A stretch of DNA of 64,000 nucleotides. It comes from Actinomycetes bacterium. GTDB taxonomy: Bacteria; Actinomycetota; Actinomycetes; Propionibacteriales; Propionibacteriaceae. The position numbers were made by a program, and so were the translations under genes. This document shows positions 25,991 to 33,354 of this stretch, in pieces. The DNA is taken from assembly GCA_023392635.1 (NCBI GenBank), contig JAEVYS010000120.1, positions 62,001-126,000 on the forward strand, read 5' to 3'. Below the pieces are notes generated by a model that worked only from the letters and a program-made list of their open reading frames with translations, did no database searches and was not told the origin of the DNA. Positions within the stretch are counted from its first letter, which is position 1; each line of letters begins with the position of its first letter.

Positions 25991-27244
25991 GTGCCCGAAC
26001 GCAACCACCTGATCGACCTTGCCCGGGTGGGATCGATGCTGGTCGTCGTGGTGTTCCACGCCCTGCTGTGGCAGGTGTTGCTGGTCGACGGCTCGGTGCG
26101 CGTGGTCCCGTGGGCCCCGGGCCCGGTGTTCTGGGCGATCAGCTGGGTGGCGACGATCATTCCCGTGTTCTTCGTGGCCGCCGGCTATGCCAACGCGGTG
26201 GTCGTCGACACCTGGCGGGCGTCGCGGGCGCCGTACGCGGCGTTCCTCACCCGGCGGGGCAGCCGGCTGCTGGGGCCGATGTCGCTGTTCCTGATCGTGT
26301 TCACGCTCGCCGGCACGGTCGCGATGTGGGCCGGCCAGCCGGGGGCCGCGGCGCTGAGCCGGCAGTTCGCCCAACTGCTCTGGTTCGCCGTCGTGTACGA
26401 ACTCCTCCTGGCGGCGGCACCGCTGGCCGTGTGGTTGCACGACCGGTTCGGCGGATGGGTGATGCTCCCCCTGCTGCTCGGCGTGGTCGTCGTGGACGTG
26501 GCCGCCCGGACCAGCGGAGACCTCAGCCGCCAGTGGGTGAACCTCGCGTTCGCGTGGCCGCTCGCGCACCAGTGGGGCATCGCCTACCACCGCGGGTGGT
26601 TCCGCGGCTGGACGGCGGGCCGGCTGGCAGCGGTGATCGGTGCGTCAGCCCTGGCGATCGTGGTGCTGGTGGCCTGGTTCCACTATCCGCCGGCAGCAGT
26701 GGCCTGGGCGGACGTGCTCGTGGCCAACCTGCTGCCCCCCACGCTGGCGATCGTGGCCCTGGGGCTGATCCAGGCGTGCGCTCTGGGCCTGCTGGAGCGG
26801 GCCGGGCTCGCGTCCCGGCCGGGTGAGCGGACGTCCCGGCTCGTCCGGCTCGCCAACGCGCTGCTGCTCACCGCCTACCTGTGGCACATTCCGGCGATCG
26901 TGGTCTCGGCCGGCCTGCTGGTCGGGCTGTCGCTGCTGGTGCCGCCGGCCGCCCCGTTCCTCATGAACCCCCTCCTGCTGGTGGTCGTGGTACTGGTCGT
27001 GGTGGCCGTGCTCGTGCCACTCGTCGCTCGCGTGGAGGTGCGCTTCATCCCCCGCTCCGGGCCGGGGCTGCCGCCGCCCGGCGCCGCCGAGGCCGGCTAC
27101 GCGTTGTTCGCCATCGGCACCTGGGCGATCTGGCAGCTGGGGGCGGTGTTGCATCCGTCCGAGCCCGCCTCGTCGCTCGCGATCATCGTCTTCGCCGCCG
27201 GTGCGCTGCTGCTCCACAGGGCCACGCGGCGCACGGCGCCCTAG
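25991..27244 (+). CDS. Acyltransferase family 3 (OafA/YrhL-type) membrane protein
   Basis: A 417-residue polytopic membrane protein with about ten helices. The start DLARVGSMLVVVVFHALLW (His in helix 1) is the conserved Acyl_transf_3 signature; VFFVAAGYANA and LTAYLWHIPAI fit the same family. Members transfer acetyl or other acyl groups to sugars on the cell surface. No SGNH domain is attached. The GTG at 25991 was chosen from the leaderless -10 and because upstream in-frame sequence is antisense to the AEC gene. Confidence 0.83.
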   Translation: MPERNHLIDLARVGSMLVVVVFHALLWQVLLVDGSVRVVPWAPGPVFWAISWVATIIPVFFVAAGYANAVVVDTWRASRAPYAAFLTRRGSRLLGPMSLFLIVFTLAGTVAMWAGQPGAAALSRQFAQLLWFAVVYELLLAAAPLAVWLHDRFGGWVMLPLLLGVVVVDVAARTSGDLSRQWVNLAFAWPLAHQWGIAYHRGWFRGWTAGRLAAVIGASALAIVVLVAWFHYPPAAVAWADVLVANLLPPTLAIVALGLIQACALGLLERAGLASRPGERTSRLVRLANALLLTAYLWHIPAIVVSAGLLVGLSLLVPPAAPFLMNPLLLVVVVLVVVAVLVPLVARVEVRFIPRSGPGLPPPGAAEAGYALFAIGTWAIWQLGAVLHPSEPASSLAIIVFAAGALLLHRATRRTAP

Positions 27245-27281
27245 ACTGGCGGCCTGCCGTTTCGCGTCCACGGAAGGCCCC

Positions 27282-27788
27282 ATGGATCCCACGAGCTGGA
27301 ACCTGCCGTTCCCCGTGCTGGTGGCTGCCCTGTTCGTCATCGTCATGCTCCGGGCCAACGGCACCTACTGGCTGGGCCGGCTTGGTTCGGCGGGCGCGCA
27401 CCGCACGCGGGTGGGGAGGTTGCTCGACTCCCCCGGCTACGTGCGGGCCGCCGACCGGATCGACCGCTTCGGCGCTCCCGTGGTGGCCCTGTCGTTCCTC
27501 ACGATCGGCTTCCAGACGGTGGCGAACCTGGCCGCCGGCGTGACCGGGATGAAGCTTCGCCACTACCTGCCCGCGGTGACGATCGGGTCGCTGGCCTGGG
27601 CCTTCCTCTACGCCACCCTCGGCTCGGTGGGTGTCGACCTGTTCGGACGGCTGTACGCGGTCTCGCCCGCGCTCGGCATCGGCGGAGGGGTGGTCGTCGT
27701 GCTCGCGATCGTCGGCTACGTCCTGTCGCAGCTGAGGCTCCGCAGGGACACGGCTGCCCCGCAGTCCGATGACCGCACCGTGGCCTGA
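27282..27788 (+). CDS. DedA/VTT-like small membrane protein
   Basis: A 168-residue protein with three or four hydrophobic segments. Residues 75-110 (AAGVTGMKLRHYLPAVTIGSLAWAFLY, read in parts) resemble the G-x-x-x-M ... G-x-x-x-W core of DedA/VTT proteins, which help flip or recycle lipids. It is shorter than usual DedA proteins (about 200), lacking the N-terminal re-entrant part, so the assignment is moderate. ATG 27282 has GGAAGG 6-7 nt upstream; 37 bp after the acyltransferase, same strand, likely co-transcribed. Confidence 0.6.
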   Translation: MDPTSWNLPFPVLVAALFVIVMLRANGTYWLGRLGSAGAHRTRVGRLLDSPGYVRAADRIDRFGAPVVALSFLTIGFQTVANLAAGVTGMKLRHYLPAVTIGSLAWAFLYATLGSVGVDLFGRLYAVSPALGIGGGVVVVLAIVGYVLSQLRLRRDTAAPQSDDRTVA

Positions 27789-27850
27789 ACCGCGGCCTCG
27801 ACCGGGAGGGCTTCCGGGAGTTCTCCCCCGGCGCCCGCTCCGGGATCATC

Positions 27851-27856
27851 TATTCT
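27851..27856 (+). promoter_or_regulatory. -10 element TATTCT, leaderless start of small gene
   Basis: TATTCT ends 7 nt before ATG 27864. Confidence 0.5.
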
Positions 27857-27863
27857 TCGTCCC

Positions 27864-28055
27864 ATGGCAGAGATTCGGAAGTTCGATCCCGCTGCCGGCA
27901 ATGCGATCGCGCAGGCACTGAAGGCAGCGATGGGCGAGCCGGTCCGCCCGGTCACGCCGGGGAAGCCGGCCACCACGACACCCGCCGAGGCCGACCAGCC
28001 GCCCGCGACGACCTGGGTGGCCTTCACGGCGACGCTGCCGACGGACCAGTCCTAG
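27864..28055 (+). CDS. Small hypothetical protein, 63 residues
   Basis: Not recognised. The N-terminal third is a predicted helix (NAIAQALKAAMG), followed by a Pro/Thr-rich stretch and a hydrophobic-ended C-terminus (TTWVAFTATLP). No signal peptide or Cys/His motif. Supported mainly by a good leaderless promoter (TATTCT 7 nt before ATG) and by normal third-position GC bias. It ends 23 bp from the convergent acidic small protein gene. Confidence 0.55.
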   Translation: MAEIRKFDPAAGNAIAQALKAAMGEPVRPVTPGKPATTTPAEADQPPATTWVAFTATLPTDQS

Positions 28056-28078
28056 ACGGGCGGCCCCGAGGGCTGCAG

Positions 28079-28261
28079 TCAGTCGGCTGAGTCGTTCGCC
28101 GTGACGCCGGCGCCGTCGTCGTCGGAGTCGACGTCCTCCGGGTAGTTCTTCGGCTCGCCGTGCTGCACCTGGCCCGCGGCCGCCGCGTCGGGGGTGGCAT
28201 CGAGCGGCTCACTGGCCACCGTTGGCTCGCTCAGGTTCTGGACCTCGGACCTCTCACTCAT
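28079..28261 (-). CDS. Small acidic hypothetical protein, 60 residues
   Basis: Not recognised. Strongly acidic C-terminal half (PEDVDSDDDGAGV) with no hydrophobic core, so probably disordered. ATG 28261 has AGGGAGCAGGC upstream, a usable Shine-Dalgarno. The palindromic element at 28341-28393 lies between it and nrdJ upstream, making separate transcription likely. Confidence 0.5.
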   Translation of the reverse strand: MSERSEVQNLSEPTVASEPLDATPDAAAAGQVQHGEPKNYPEDVDSDDDGAGVTANDSAD

Positions 28262-28340
28262 GCCTGCTCCCTGGTCGATCTGCTGTGGAAACTCCCCTTA
28301 CCCGGGCGCAGGCTCGCCCAGTCCCGGCCCCGGAATTGCC

Positions 28341-28393
28341 ACAAGCTGTGAGTTGAGCCGTGACATCAACGCCCAACTCACAGCTTGCGAGGG
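28341..28393. repeat. Palindromic intergenic repeat element, copy A
   Basis: Contains a perfect 14-bp inverted repeat (28342-28355 CAAGCTGTGAGTTG with 28374-28387) around an 18-nt centre, starting 5 nt beyond the nrdJ stop. The same ~54-bp sequence with scattered substitutions recurs at 49641-49694. As RNA it would form a long hairpin and could end nrdJ transcription. Conservation between two unrelated sites points to a dispersed REP-like element. Confidence 0.75.
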
Positions 28394-28397
28394 TCGG

Positions 28398-31235
28398 TCA
28401 GCTGCAACCGCTGGTGGACCCGCAGCCCTCGCAGATGTAGCAGGAACCCGAGCGACGCATCTTGGTGCCACAGGTCAGGCACAGCGGAGCGTCGACACTC
28501 AGCCCGGACAGCTTCTCCAGCACCTCCGCCGTCGAGTGGGCGGTCATCTCCACCAGCGCCGGCTGGTTGGGCCCGTCGGCGTGCACGTGGATCTCGTCAC
28601 CGGCGTCGTTCTTGAGCGACTCCGACTCGATCAGCTCGGCCTCGTCCTCCTCCGACAGGTACTTGCCGGTCTCCACGTACCGCGCGCGCTCCGCCGCGGT
28701 GTGGATGCCGAGCTCCGCCCGCTCGTCGAAGGACAGGTAGTCCAGCGCCAGCCTGCGGAAGATGTAGTCCATGATCGACTGCGCCATCCGCACGTCCGGG
28801 TCGTCGGTCATGCCCGCCGGCTCGAACTTCAGGTTGGTGAACTTCTGGACGAACTGCTCCAGCGGCACGCCGTACTGGAGGCCGATGGAGACCGCGATCG
28901 AGAACGCGTCCATCACGCCGGCGAGCGTCGAACCCTGCTTGCCGAGCTTCAGGAACACCTCGCCCAGGTTGCCGTTGTCGTACTGGCCGGAGGTCATGTA
29001 GCCCTCCGCGCCGGCCACCGAGAACGAGGTGGTGCGGCTGATCCGCGACTTCGGCAGGCGGTTGCGTCGCGGGCGGTACTCCACCCGCACCTCCGGCTCG
29101 GGCCTGGCCTCCGCCTTCCCCTCCGCCTTCTTGCCGTCACTCAGCGGCTGGCCGACCTTGCAGTTGTCGCGGTACACCGCGAGGGCCTTCAGGCCGAGCT
29201 TCCAGCCCTGCAGGTACACGTCGGCGATCTCCTCGACCGTCGCACTCTCCGGCAGGTTGACCGTCTTGCTGATCGCGCCGGAGAGGAACGGCTGCACCGC
29301 TGCCATCATCCGCACATGGCCCATGGGCTTGATCGAGCGCTGGCCCATCGCGGTGTCGAACACCTCGTAGTGCTCCGGCTTCAGGCCGGGAGCGTTCACC
29401 ACATGACCGTTGGTCGAGATGTAGTCGACGATCGCCTCGGCGGTCTCCTCGGTGTAGCCGAGCCGCTTCAGCGCCCGCGGGATGGTCTGGTTGACGATCT
29501 GCATGGAGCCGCCGCCGACCAGCTTCTTGAACTTGACCAGCGAGAAGTCCGGCTCGATGCCGGTGGTGTCGCAGTCCATCATGAAGCCGATGGTGCCGGT
29601 CGGCGCGAGGACGGAGGCCTGTGCGTTGCGGAAGCCGAACTTCTGGCCCAGGCTGACCACCTGTGCCCATTCCGCCGCCGCCGCCGCGTGGATCGGCTTG
29701 TCGAGACCGTCGAACGTGCGGGCGTCGTCGTTGGCGGCCTGGTGCTTGCGCATCACCCGCTGATGGGCGTCCGCGTTGCGGGCGTACCCGTTGTAGGGCC
29801 CGACCACCGCAGCGAGTTCCGCGGAGCGCCGGTAGGAGGCGCCGGTCATCAGCGACGTGATGGACGCGGCGAGCGCACGCCCACCCTCGGAGTCGTAGCC
29901 CTTGCCCACGGCCATCAGCAGGGCGCCGAGGTTGGCGTAGCCGATGCCGAGCTGGCGGAAGTTGCGGGTGGTCTCGCCGATCGACTCGGTCGGGAAATCG
30001 GCGAAGCAGATCGAGATGTCCATCGCGGTGATGATCAGCTCGACGGCCTTGGTGAACAGTTCGACGTCGAAGGTGTCGTCCTCGCGCAGGAACTTGAGCA
30101 GGTTGAGGCTGGCCAGGTTGCAGGAGCTGTTGTCCAGGCTCATGTACTCCGAGCACGGGTTGGACGCGGTGATCCGGCCGGTCTCGGGATTGGTGTGCCA
30201 GGCGTTGATCGTGTCGTCGTACTGCAGGCCCGGGTCGGCGCACTCCCAGGCGGCCTGGGAGATCTTGCCGAACAGGTCGCGGGCGTCCACCGTCTCGATG
30301 ACCTCGCCGGTCATCCGTGCGCGAAGGCCGAACTCGGTGCCCTCCTCCACGGCGCGCATGAACTCGTCGCTCACCCGGACGGAGTTGTTGGCGTTCTGGT
30401 ACTGGACGCTGACGATGTCCTTGCCGCCGAGGTCCATGTCGAAACCGGCGTCGCGCAGCGCCCGGATCTTGTCCTCCTCGCGCGCCTTGGTCTCCACGAA
30501 CTCATAGATGTCGGGGTGGTCGACGTCGAGGACGACCATCTTGGCCGCGCGACGGGTGGCGCCGCCGGACTTGATGGTGCCGGCGGATGCGTCCGCGCCC
30601 CGCATGAAGGAGACCGGTCCGGAGGCGGTGCCGCCCGAGGAGAGGAGTTCCTTGCTCGACCGGATGCGGGACAGGTTGAGGCCGGCGCCGGAGCCGCCCT
30701 TGAAGATGAACCCCTCCTCCTTGTACCAGTTCAGGATCGAGTCCATCGAGTCGTCGACGCTGAGGATGAAGCAGGCGCTGACCTGCTGGGGGCTCAGGGT
30801 GCCCACGTTGAACCAGACCGGGGAGTTGAAGCTGAAGTACTGGTTCAGCAGCATCCAGGTGAGCTCGTGCTCGAAGATCTCGGCGTCCTCGCCGCCGGCG
30901 AAGTAGCCGTACTCCTCGCCCGCCTTGCGGTAGGTGCGCACCACGCGGTCGATCAGGGTCTTCAGGCTGGCCTCGCGCTGCGGGGTGCCGAGGGCGCCGC
31001 GGAAGTACTTGGTCGTGACGATCGTCGAAGCGTTCAGGCTCCAGAAGGTCGGGAACTCCACCCCGCGCTGCTCGAAGACGTGCTCGCCGGTCTTCCAGTT
31101 GGTCTGCACCACATCGCGCAGCTCCCAGGTGACCTGGTCGTAGGGGTGCACACCGGCGGTGGTGAACACCCGGTTGATCTTCAGTCCCGGCGACTTCCTC
31201 CCCGCCCGCGGGGTGGCCTTCTGGGTCTCGGTCAT
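28398..31235 (-). CDS. nrdJ: Vitamin B12-dependent (class II) ribonucleoside-diphosphate reductase
   Basis: A 945-residue adenosylcobalamin-dependent enzyme reducing ribonucleotides to deoxyribonucleotides in the presence or absence of oxygen. Seen are the substrate-site loop FSFNSPVWFN, the active-site Cys region ASNPCSEYM with SSCNLASLN, the loop APTGTIGFMMDCDTTG, and a C-terminal Cys-rich tail (CLTCGTKM...CYICEGCG) that ends SGCS and serves redox relay or zinc binding. ATG 31235 (after GAAAGGC) was chosen over an upstream start at 31427, which would read into nrdR. It follows nrdR by 43 nt in one operon; no cobalamin riboswitch is seen there. Confidence 0.96.
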   Translation of the reverse strand: MTETQKATPRAGRKSPGLKINRVFTTAGVHPYDQVTWELRDVVQTNWKTGEHVFEQRGVEFPTFWSLNASTIVTTKYFRGALGTPQREASLKTLIDRVVRTYRKAGEEYGYFAGGEDAEIFEHELTWMLLNQYFSFNSPVWFNVGTLSPQQVSACFILSVDDSMDSILNWYKEEGFIFKGGSGAGLNLSRIRSSKELLSSGGTASGPVSFMRGADASAGTIKSGGATRRAAKMVVLDVDHPDIYEFVETKAREEDKIRALRDAGFDMDLGGKDIVSVQYQNANNSVRVSDEFMRAVEEGTEFGLRARMTGEVIETVDARDLFGKISQAAWECADPGLQYDDTINAWHTNPETGRITASNPCSEYMSLDNSSCNLASLNLLKFLREDDTFDVELFTKAVELIITAMDISICFADFPTESIGETTRNFRQLGIGYANLGALLMAVGKGYDSEGGRALAASITSLMTGASYRRSAELAAVVGPYNGYARNADAHQRVMRKHQAANDDARTFDGLDKPIHAAAAAEWAQVVSLGQKFGFRNAQASVLAPTGTIGFMMDCDTTGIEPDFSLVKFKKLVGGGSMQIVNQTIPRALKRLGYTEETAEAIVDYISTNGHVVNAPGLKPEHYEVFDTAMGQRSIKPMGHVRMMAAVQPFLSGAISKTVNLPESATVEEIADVYLQGWKLGLKALAVYRDNCKVGQPLSDGKKAEGKAEARPEPEVRVEYRPRRNRLPKSRISRTTSFSVAGAEGYMTSGQYDNGNLGEVFLKLGKQGSTLAGVMDAFSIAVSIGLQYGVPLEQFVQKFTNLKFEPAGMTDDPDVRMAQSIMDYIFRRLALDYLSFDERAELGIHTAAERARYVETGKYLSEEDEAELIESESLKNDAGDEIHVHADGPNQPALVEMTAHSTAEVLEKLSGLSVDAPLCLTCGTKMRRSGSCYICEGCGSTSGCS

Positions 31236-31278
31236 GGTTGGGCTGCCTTTCGATATCTGTGGAGGGTGGAGAGGGACT

Positions 31279-31737
31279 TCAGTGCGAGACGAGCGCCGCG
31301 CGGCGCAGGCTCTCGATCTCGGCCTCGAAGTCATCGACCGAGTCGTAGTGCTTGTAGACAGAGGCGAACCGCAGGTACGCCACGGAGTCGAGCTCACTGA
31401 GCGGGCCGAGGATCGCCAGGCCGACATCGTCGGCCGGAATCTCCGCCTGGCCGCTGGCCCGCAGGGTCTCCTCCACCCGCTGTCCCAGCCGAGCCAGGTC
31501 GGCCTCGGACACGGGGCGGCCCTTGCAGGCCTTCGCGACGCCGGTGATGACCTTCTCGCGGGAGAACGGCTCGACGACGCCGGAGCGCTTCACGACCACC
31601 AGCTGCATCTGCTCGAGCGTGGTGAACCGCCGCTCGCACTGGGGGCACTGGCGCCGGCGGCGGATGCTGGTGCCGTCCTCGGCCACCCGGCTGTCCAGGA
31701 CACGGGTATCGGTGTGACGGCAGAAGGGGCAGTGCAC
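31279..31737 (-). CDS. nrdR: Transcriptional repressor NrdR
   Basis: A 152-residue ATP/dATP-sensing repressor of ribonucleotide reductase genes. A zinc ribbon (Cys3, Cys6, Cys31, Cys34) binds DNA and an ATP-cone (about 49-139; RSGVVEPFSREKV) senses nucleotides. GTG 31737 has AAAGGAG 7 nt upstream. It heads the nrdR-nrdJ operon, and a NrdR-box-like palindrome lies 117-136 bp upstream, so autoregulation is likely. Confidence 0.96.
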   Translation of the reverse strand: MHCPFCRHTDTRVLDSRVAEDGTSIRRRRQCPQCERRFTTLEQMQLVVVKRSGVVEPFSREKVITGVAKACKGRPVSEADLARLGQRVEETLRASGQAEIPADDVGLAILGPLSELDSVAYLRFASVYKHYDSVDDFEAEIESLRRAALVSH

Positions 31738-31853
31738 TTCCCGACTCCTTTCGTGGACGGCGGCCGGAGGGTGGCCAGTGGACGGCGCAGTGGACGATGC
31801 TGTGGATAACTTGTGTGCTGTGACCACAATCTGTGGAGGAACCACAACGCTGT

Positions 31854-31873
31854 AACTACTACATATAGAGGTT
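31854..31873 (-). promoter_or_regulatory. NrdR-box-like palindrome
   Basis: The core CTACATATAG (31859-31868) matches the NrdR consensus CwAtATaTwG at all but one position, and 7 of 10 positions are symmetric across 20 bp. It also contains TATATG/TATAG sequences usable as a -10. A second CCACA-N3-TGTGG dyad lies at about 31824-31836. Confidence 0.6.
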
Positions 31874-31936
31874 ATGCCTGAGGAGGTCGTCTGGCAAGGC
31901 CGCGCGTTTCGCGTGTCGCGAAAGGGACCGAATTGC

Positions 31937-31970
31937 GGACGCCGACCGGCCCCCCGCCCGGTCGGCGTCC
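31937..31970 (-). terminator. Perfect 13-bp hairpin after SOS membrane-protein gene
   Basis: Arms 31937-31949 and 31958-31970 (GGACGCCGACCGG and its complement) with an 8-nt loop, 15 nt past the stop. No T-run. Confidence 0.65.
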
Positions 31971-31985
31971 GTGCGCCGGGGCGGC

Positions 31986-32363
31986 TCAGCCCCGGACAGC
32001 CCCCACCACGGAACCGAACTCGTGCGCGGGCGAACCGCTCAACGGAGCGTCGCTCACCGCGAGGAAGCTGCCGAGGAGCACCACGGCCGCCGTCGCGACG
32101 ACCGCGAGGAAGAAGACGACGACGACGGCGATTCCGCGGTCGGTGAGGTGCCAGCCGGCCGTCGGCCTCGCAGGCGAAACCTCCGGACGTTCCGCCGCAG
32201 CGAGGCGACGCACCTGCGGCGCGGCGACGCCGAGCGGTCGACCGCCGGGCAAAGCTCCCGCCTGGGGACGGGCCTTGGGCGAGCCGTCGACATGCTTCCA
32301 GCGCCCGGGCTGCGGGCGGGTGGGGACCGGAACGTACAGGTCGTCGACCAGCAGGGCGCTCAT
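31986..32363 (-). CDS. SOS-controlled single-pass membrane protein, candidate cell-division inhibitor
   Basis: A 125-residue protein divergent from lexA. The first ~75 residues are hydrophilic, Pro/Arg-rich and without a signal peptide; one membrane helix spans about 77-103 (AVVVVFFLAVVATAAVV); about 22 residues follow outside. In other actinomycetes the gene beside lexA encodes a damage-induced division suppressor (DivS of Corynebacterium; the LysM protein Rv2719c of Mycobacterium). This one lacks LysM. ATG 32363 has GAAGGAG 7 nt upstream, and three LexA boxes fill its promoter. Function is inferred from position and topology only. Confidence 0.75.
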   Translation of the reverse strand: MSALLVDDLYVPVPTRPQPGRWKHVDGSPKARPQAGALPGGRPLGVAAPQVRRLAAAERPEVSPARPTAGWHLTDRGIAVVVVFFLAVVATAAVVLLGSFLAVSDAPLSGSPAHEFGSVVGAVRG

Positions 32364-32379
32364 GGCATCTCCTTCGTGC

Positions 32380-32395
32380 TCGAACAGATGTTCGA
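32380..32395 (-). promoter_or_regulatory. LexA (SOS) box 1, perfect
   Basis: TCGAACAGATGTTCGA, a full 16-bp match to the actinobacterial SOS box TCGAAC-N4-GTTCGA, 17 bp before the membrane-protein start and over its probable transcription start. Confidence 0.9.
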
Positions 32396-32400
32396 TACCC

Positions 32401-32429
32401 TTTGTATACGAACGCGTGTTCGCAATCAA
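32401..32429 (-). promoter_or_regulatory. Promoter of SOS membrane protein with LexA box 2 in the spacer
   Basis: On the minus strand TTGATT (32424-32429) and TACAAA (32401-32406) are 17 bp apart, and box 2 CGAACGCGTGTTCG (32409-32422, perfect core) lies between them, so bound LexA would block polymerase. Confidence 0.7.
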
Positions 32430-32434
32430 GCAAT

Positions 32435-32450
32435 TCGAACAATCGTTCGC
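32435..32450 (-). promoter_or_regulatory. LexA (SOS) box 3
   Basis: TCGAACAATCGTTCGC, 15 of 16 to consensus with perfect CGAAC-N4-GTTCG core. Box centres 1-2-3 are 28 and 27 bp apart. Confidence 0.85.
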
Positions 32451-32534
32451 CCGCGTGTCGGGCGTGGAACCAGCCTCACACCCGCCTCTGACACCGCCCT
32501 CGCCGGGCCGTCGGCGTCCGCACCCGCGACACGC

Positions 32535-32575
32535 TCGAACATGTGTTTGATTCCGTCCGCGGCGCTCGCTAGCGT
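32535..32575 (+). promoter_or_regulatory. lexA promoter with overlapping LexA box 4
   Basis: -35 TTGATT (32547-32552) and -10 TAGCGT (32570-32575) are exactly 17 nt apart; the ATG follows after 6 nt. The SOS box TCGAACATGTGTTTGA (32535-32550, one mismatch) covers the -35, giving autorepression. Confidence 0.8.
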
Positions 32576-32581
32576 GCTGCC

Positions 32582-33352
32582 ATGGCAAGCAAGGCAGAAC
32601 CCCCGGCCCGCAAGCGGGGCCGACCGCGCAAGGAAGACATCGCCCGCCAGTTGGGAACGAAGGTGAGCCACCTGCCCGACGGGCCCGCCGATGCCGAGGG
32701 CCTGACCGCACGTCAGCGCCGCATCCTCGAGATCATCCGTGACGACCTGCTCAGCCGGGGCTACCCCCCGAGCATCCGCGAGATCGCTGACCGGGCCGGC
32801 CTGGCGTCCTCGTCCTCGGCGGCGCACCAGCTCAAGGTGCTGCAGGCCAAGGGCTTCATCTTCCGCGACCCGCACCGGCCCCGGGCCCTGGAGGTCCGGC
32901 TGCCCGACTCGATGTCGGTGCCTGAGGAGGTCGCGCCCGTCCGGTTCGTCGAGCCCGACCTGCCCGCTCCTGCCGCACGATCGGTGGAGGTCCCGATCCT
33001 GGGACGGATCGCTGCCGGCGGCCCGATCCTCGCCGAGCAGGCCGTGGAGGACGTGTTCGCCCTGCCGCGCCAGCTGGTCGGCGAGGGCACCTTGTTCCTC
33101 CTGGAGGTCAAGGGCGACTCGATGATCGACGCGGCCATCTGCGACGGCGACTACGTGGTCGTCAGGCAGCAACCGGACGCGGTGAACGGCGACATCGTGG
33201 CAGCACTCCTGGGCGACGAGGCCACGGTGAAGACGTTCAAGCGCACGCCGGGCCAGGTGTGGCTCCTCCCCCACAACCCGGCCTACGAGCCGATCGACGG
33301 CAACTCCGCGTCGATCCTCGGCAAGGTCGTGGCGGTCCTGCGGCGGGTCTAG
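32582..33352 (+). CDS. lexA: SOS repressor LexA
   Basis: A 256-residue repressor. An N-terminal extension rich in Lys/Arg (about 1-38; RKRGRPRKED resembles an AT-hook) precedes the winged HTH (LTARQRRILEIIRDD ... YPPSIREIADRAGL). The C-terminal S24 domain has the cleavage site Ala145-Gly146 and the Ser180 (GDSMID)/Lys217 (ATVKTF) dyad. RecA-stimulated self-cleavage derepresses SOS genes; boxes are visible here, at the divergent membrane protein, and at recA. The message appears leaderless. Confidence 0.97.
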   Translation: MASKAEPPARKRGRPRKEDIARQLGTKVSHLPDGPADAEGLTARQRRILEIIRDDLLSRGYPPSIREIADRAGLASSSSAAHQLKVLQAKGFIFRDPHRPRALEVRLPDSMSVPEEVAPVRFVEPDLPAPAARSVEVPILGRIAAGGPILAEQAVEDVFALPRQLVGEGTLFLLEVKGDSMIDAAICDGDYVVVRQQPDAVNGDIVAALLGDEATVKTFKRTPGQVWLLPHNPAYEPIDGNSASILGKVVAVLRRV

Positions 33353-33354
33353 CC

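Noticed and set aside
31236..31278. Cobalamin riboswitch before nrdJ
   Set aside because: Only 43 nt separate nrdR and nrdJ, too short for the element, and no B12-box-like sequence is seen there or upstream of nrdR.
28194..31400. A 1068-codon open frame on the + strand
   Set aside because: It is the antisense of nrdJ, which has complete family motifs; high GC suppresses stops on the opposite strand. Its translation is Arg/Gly/His-rich without domain features.
31874..32146. ORF beginning after the NrdR box on the + strand (GAGG near its start)
   Set aside because: Extremely Arg/Pro-rich, overlaps the SOS membrane protein antisense, and has no plausible fold.
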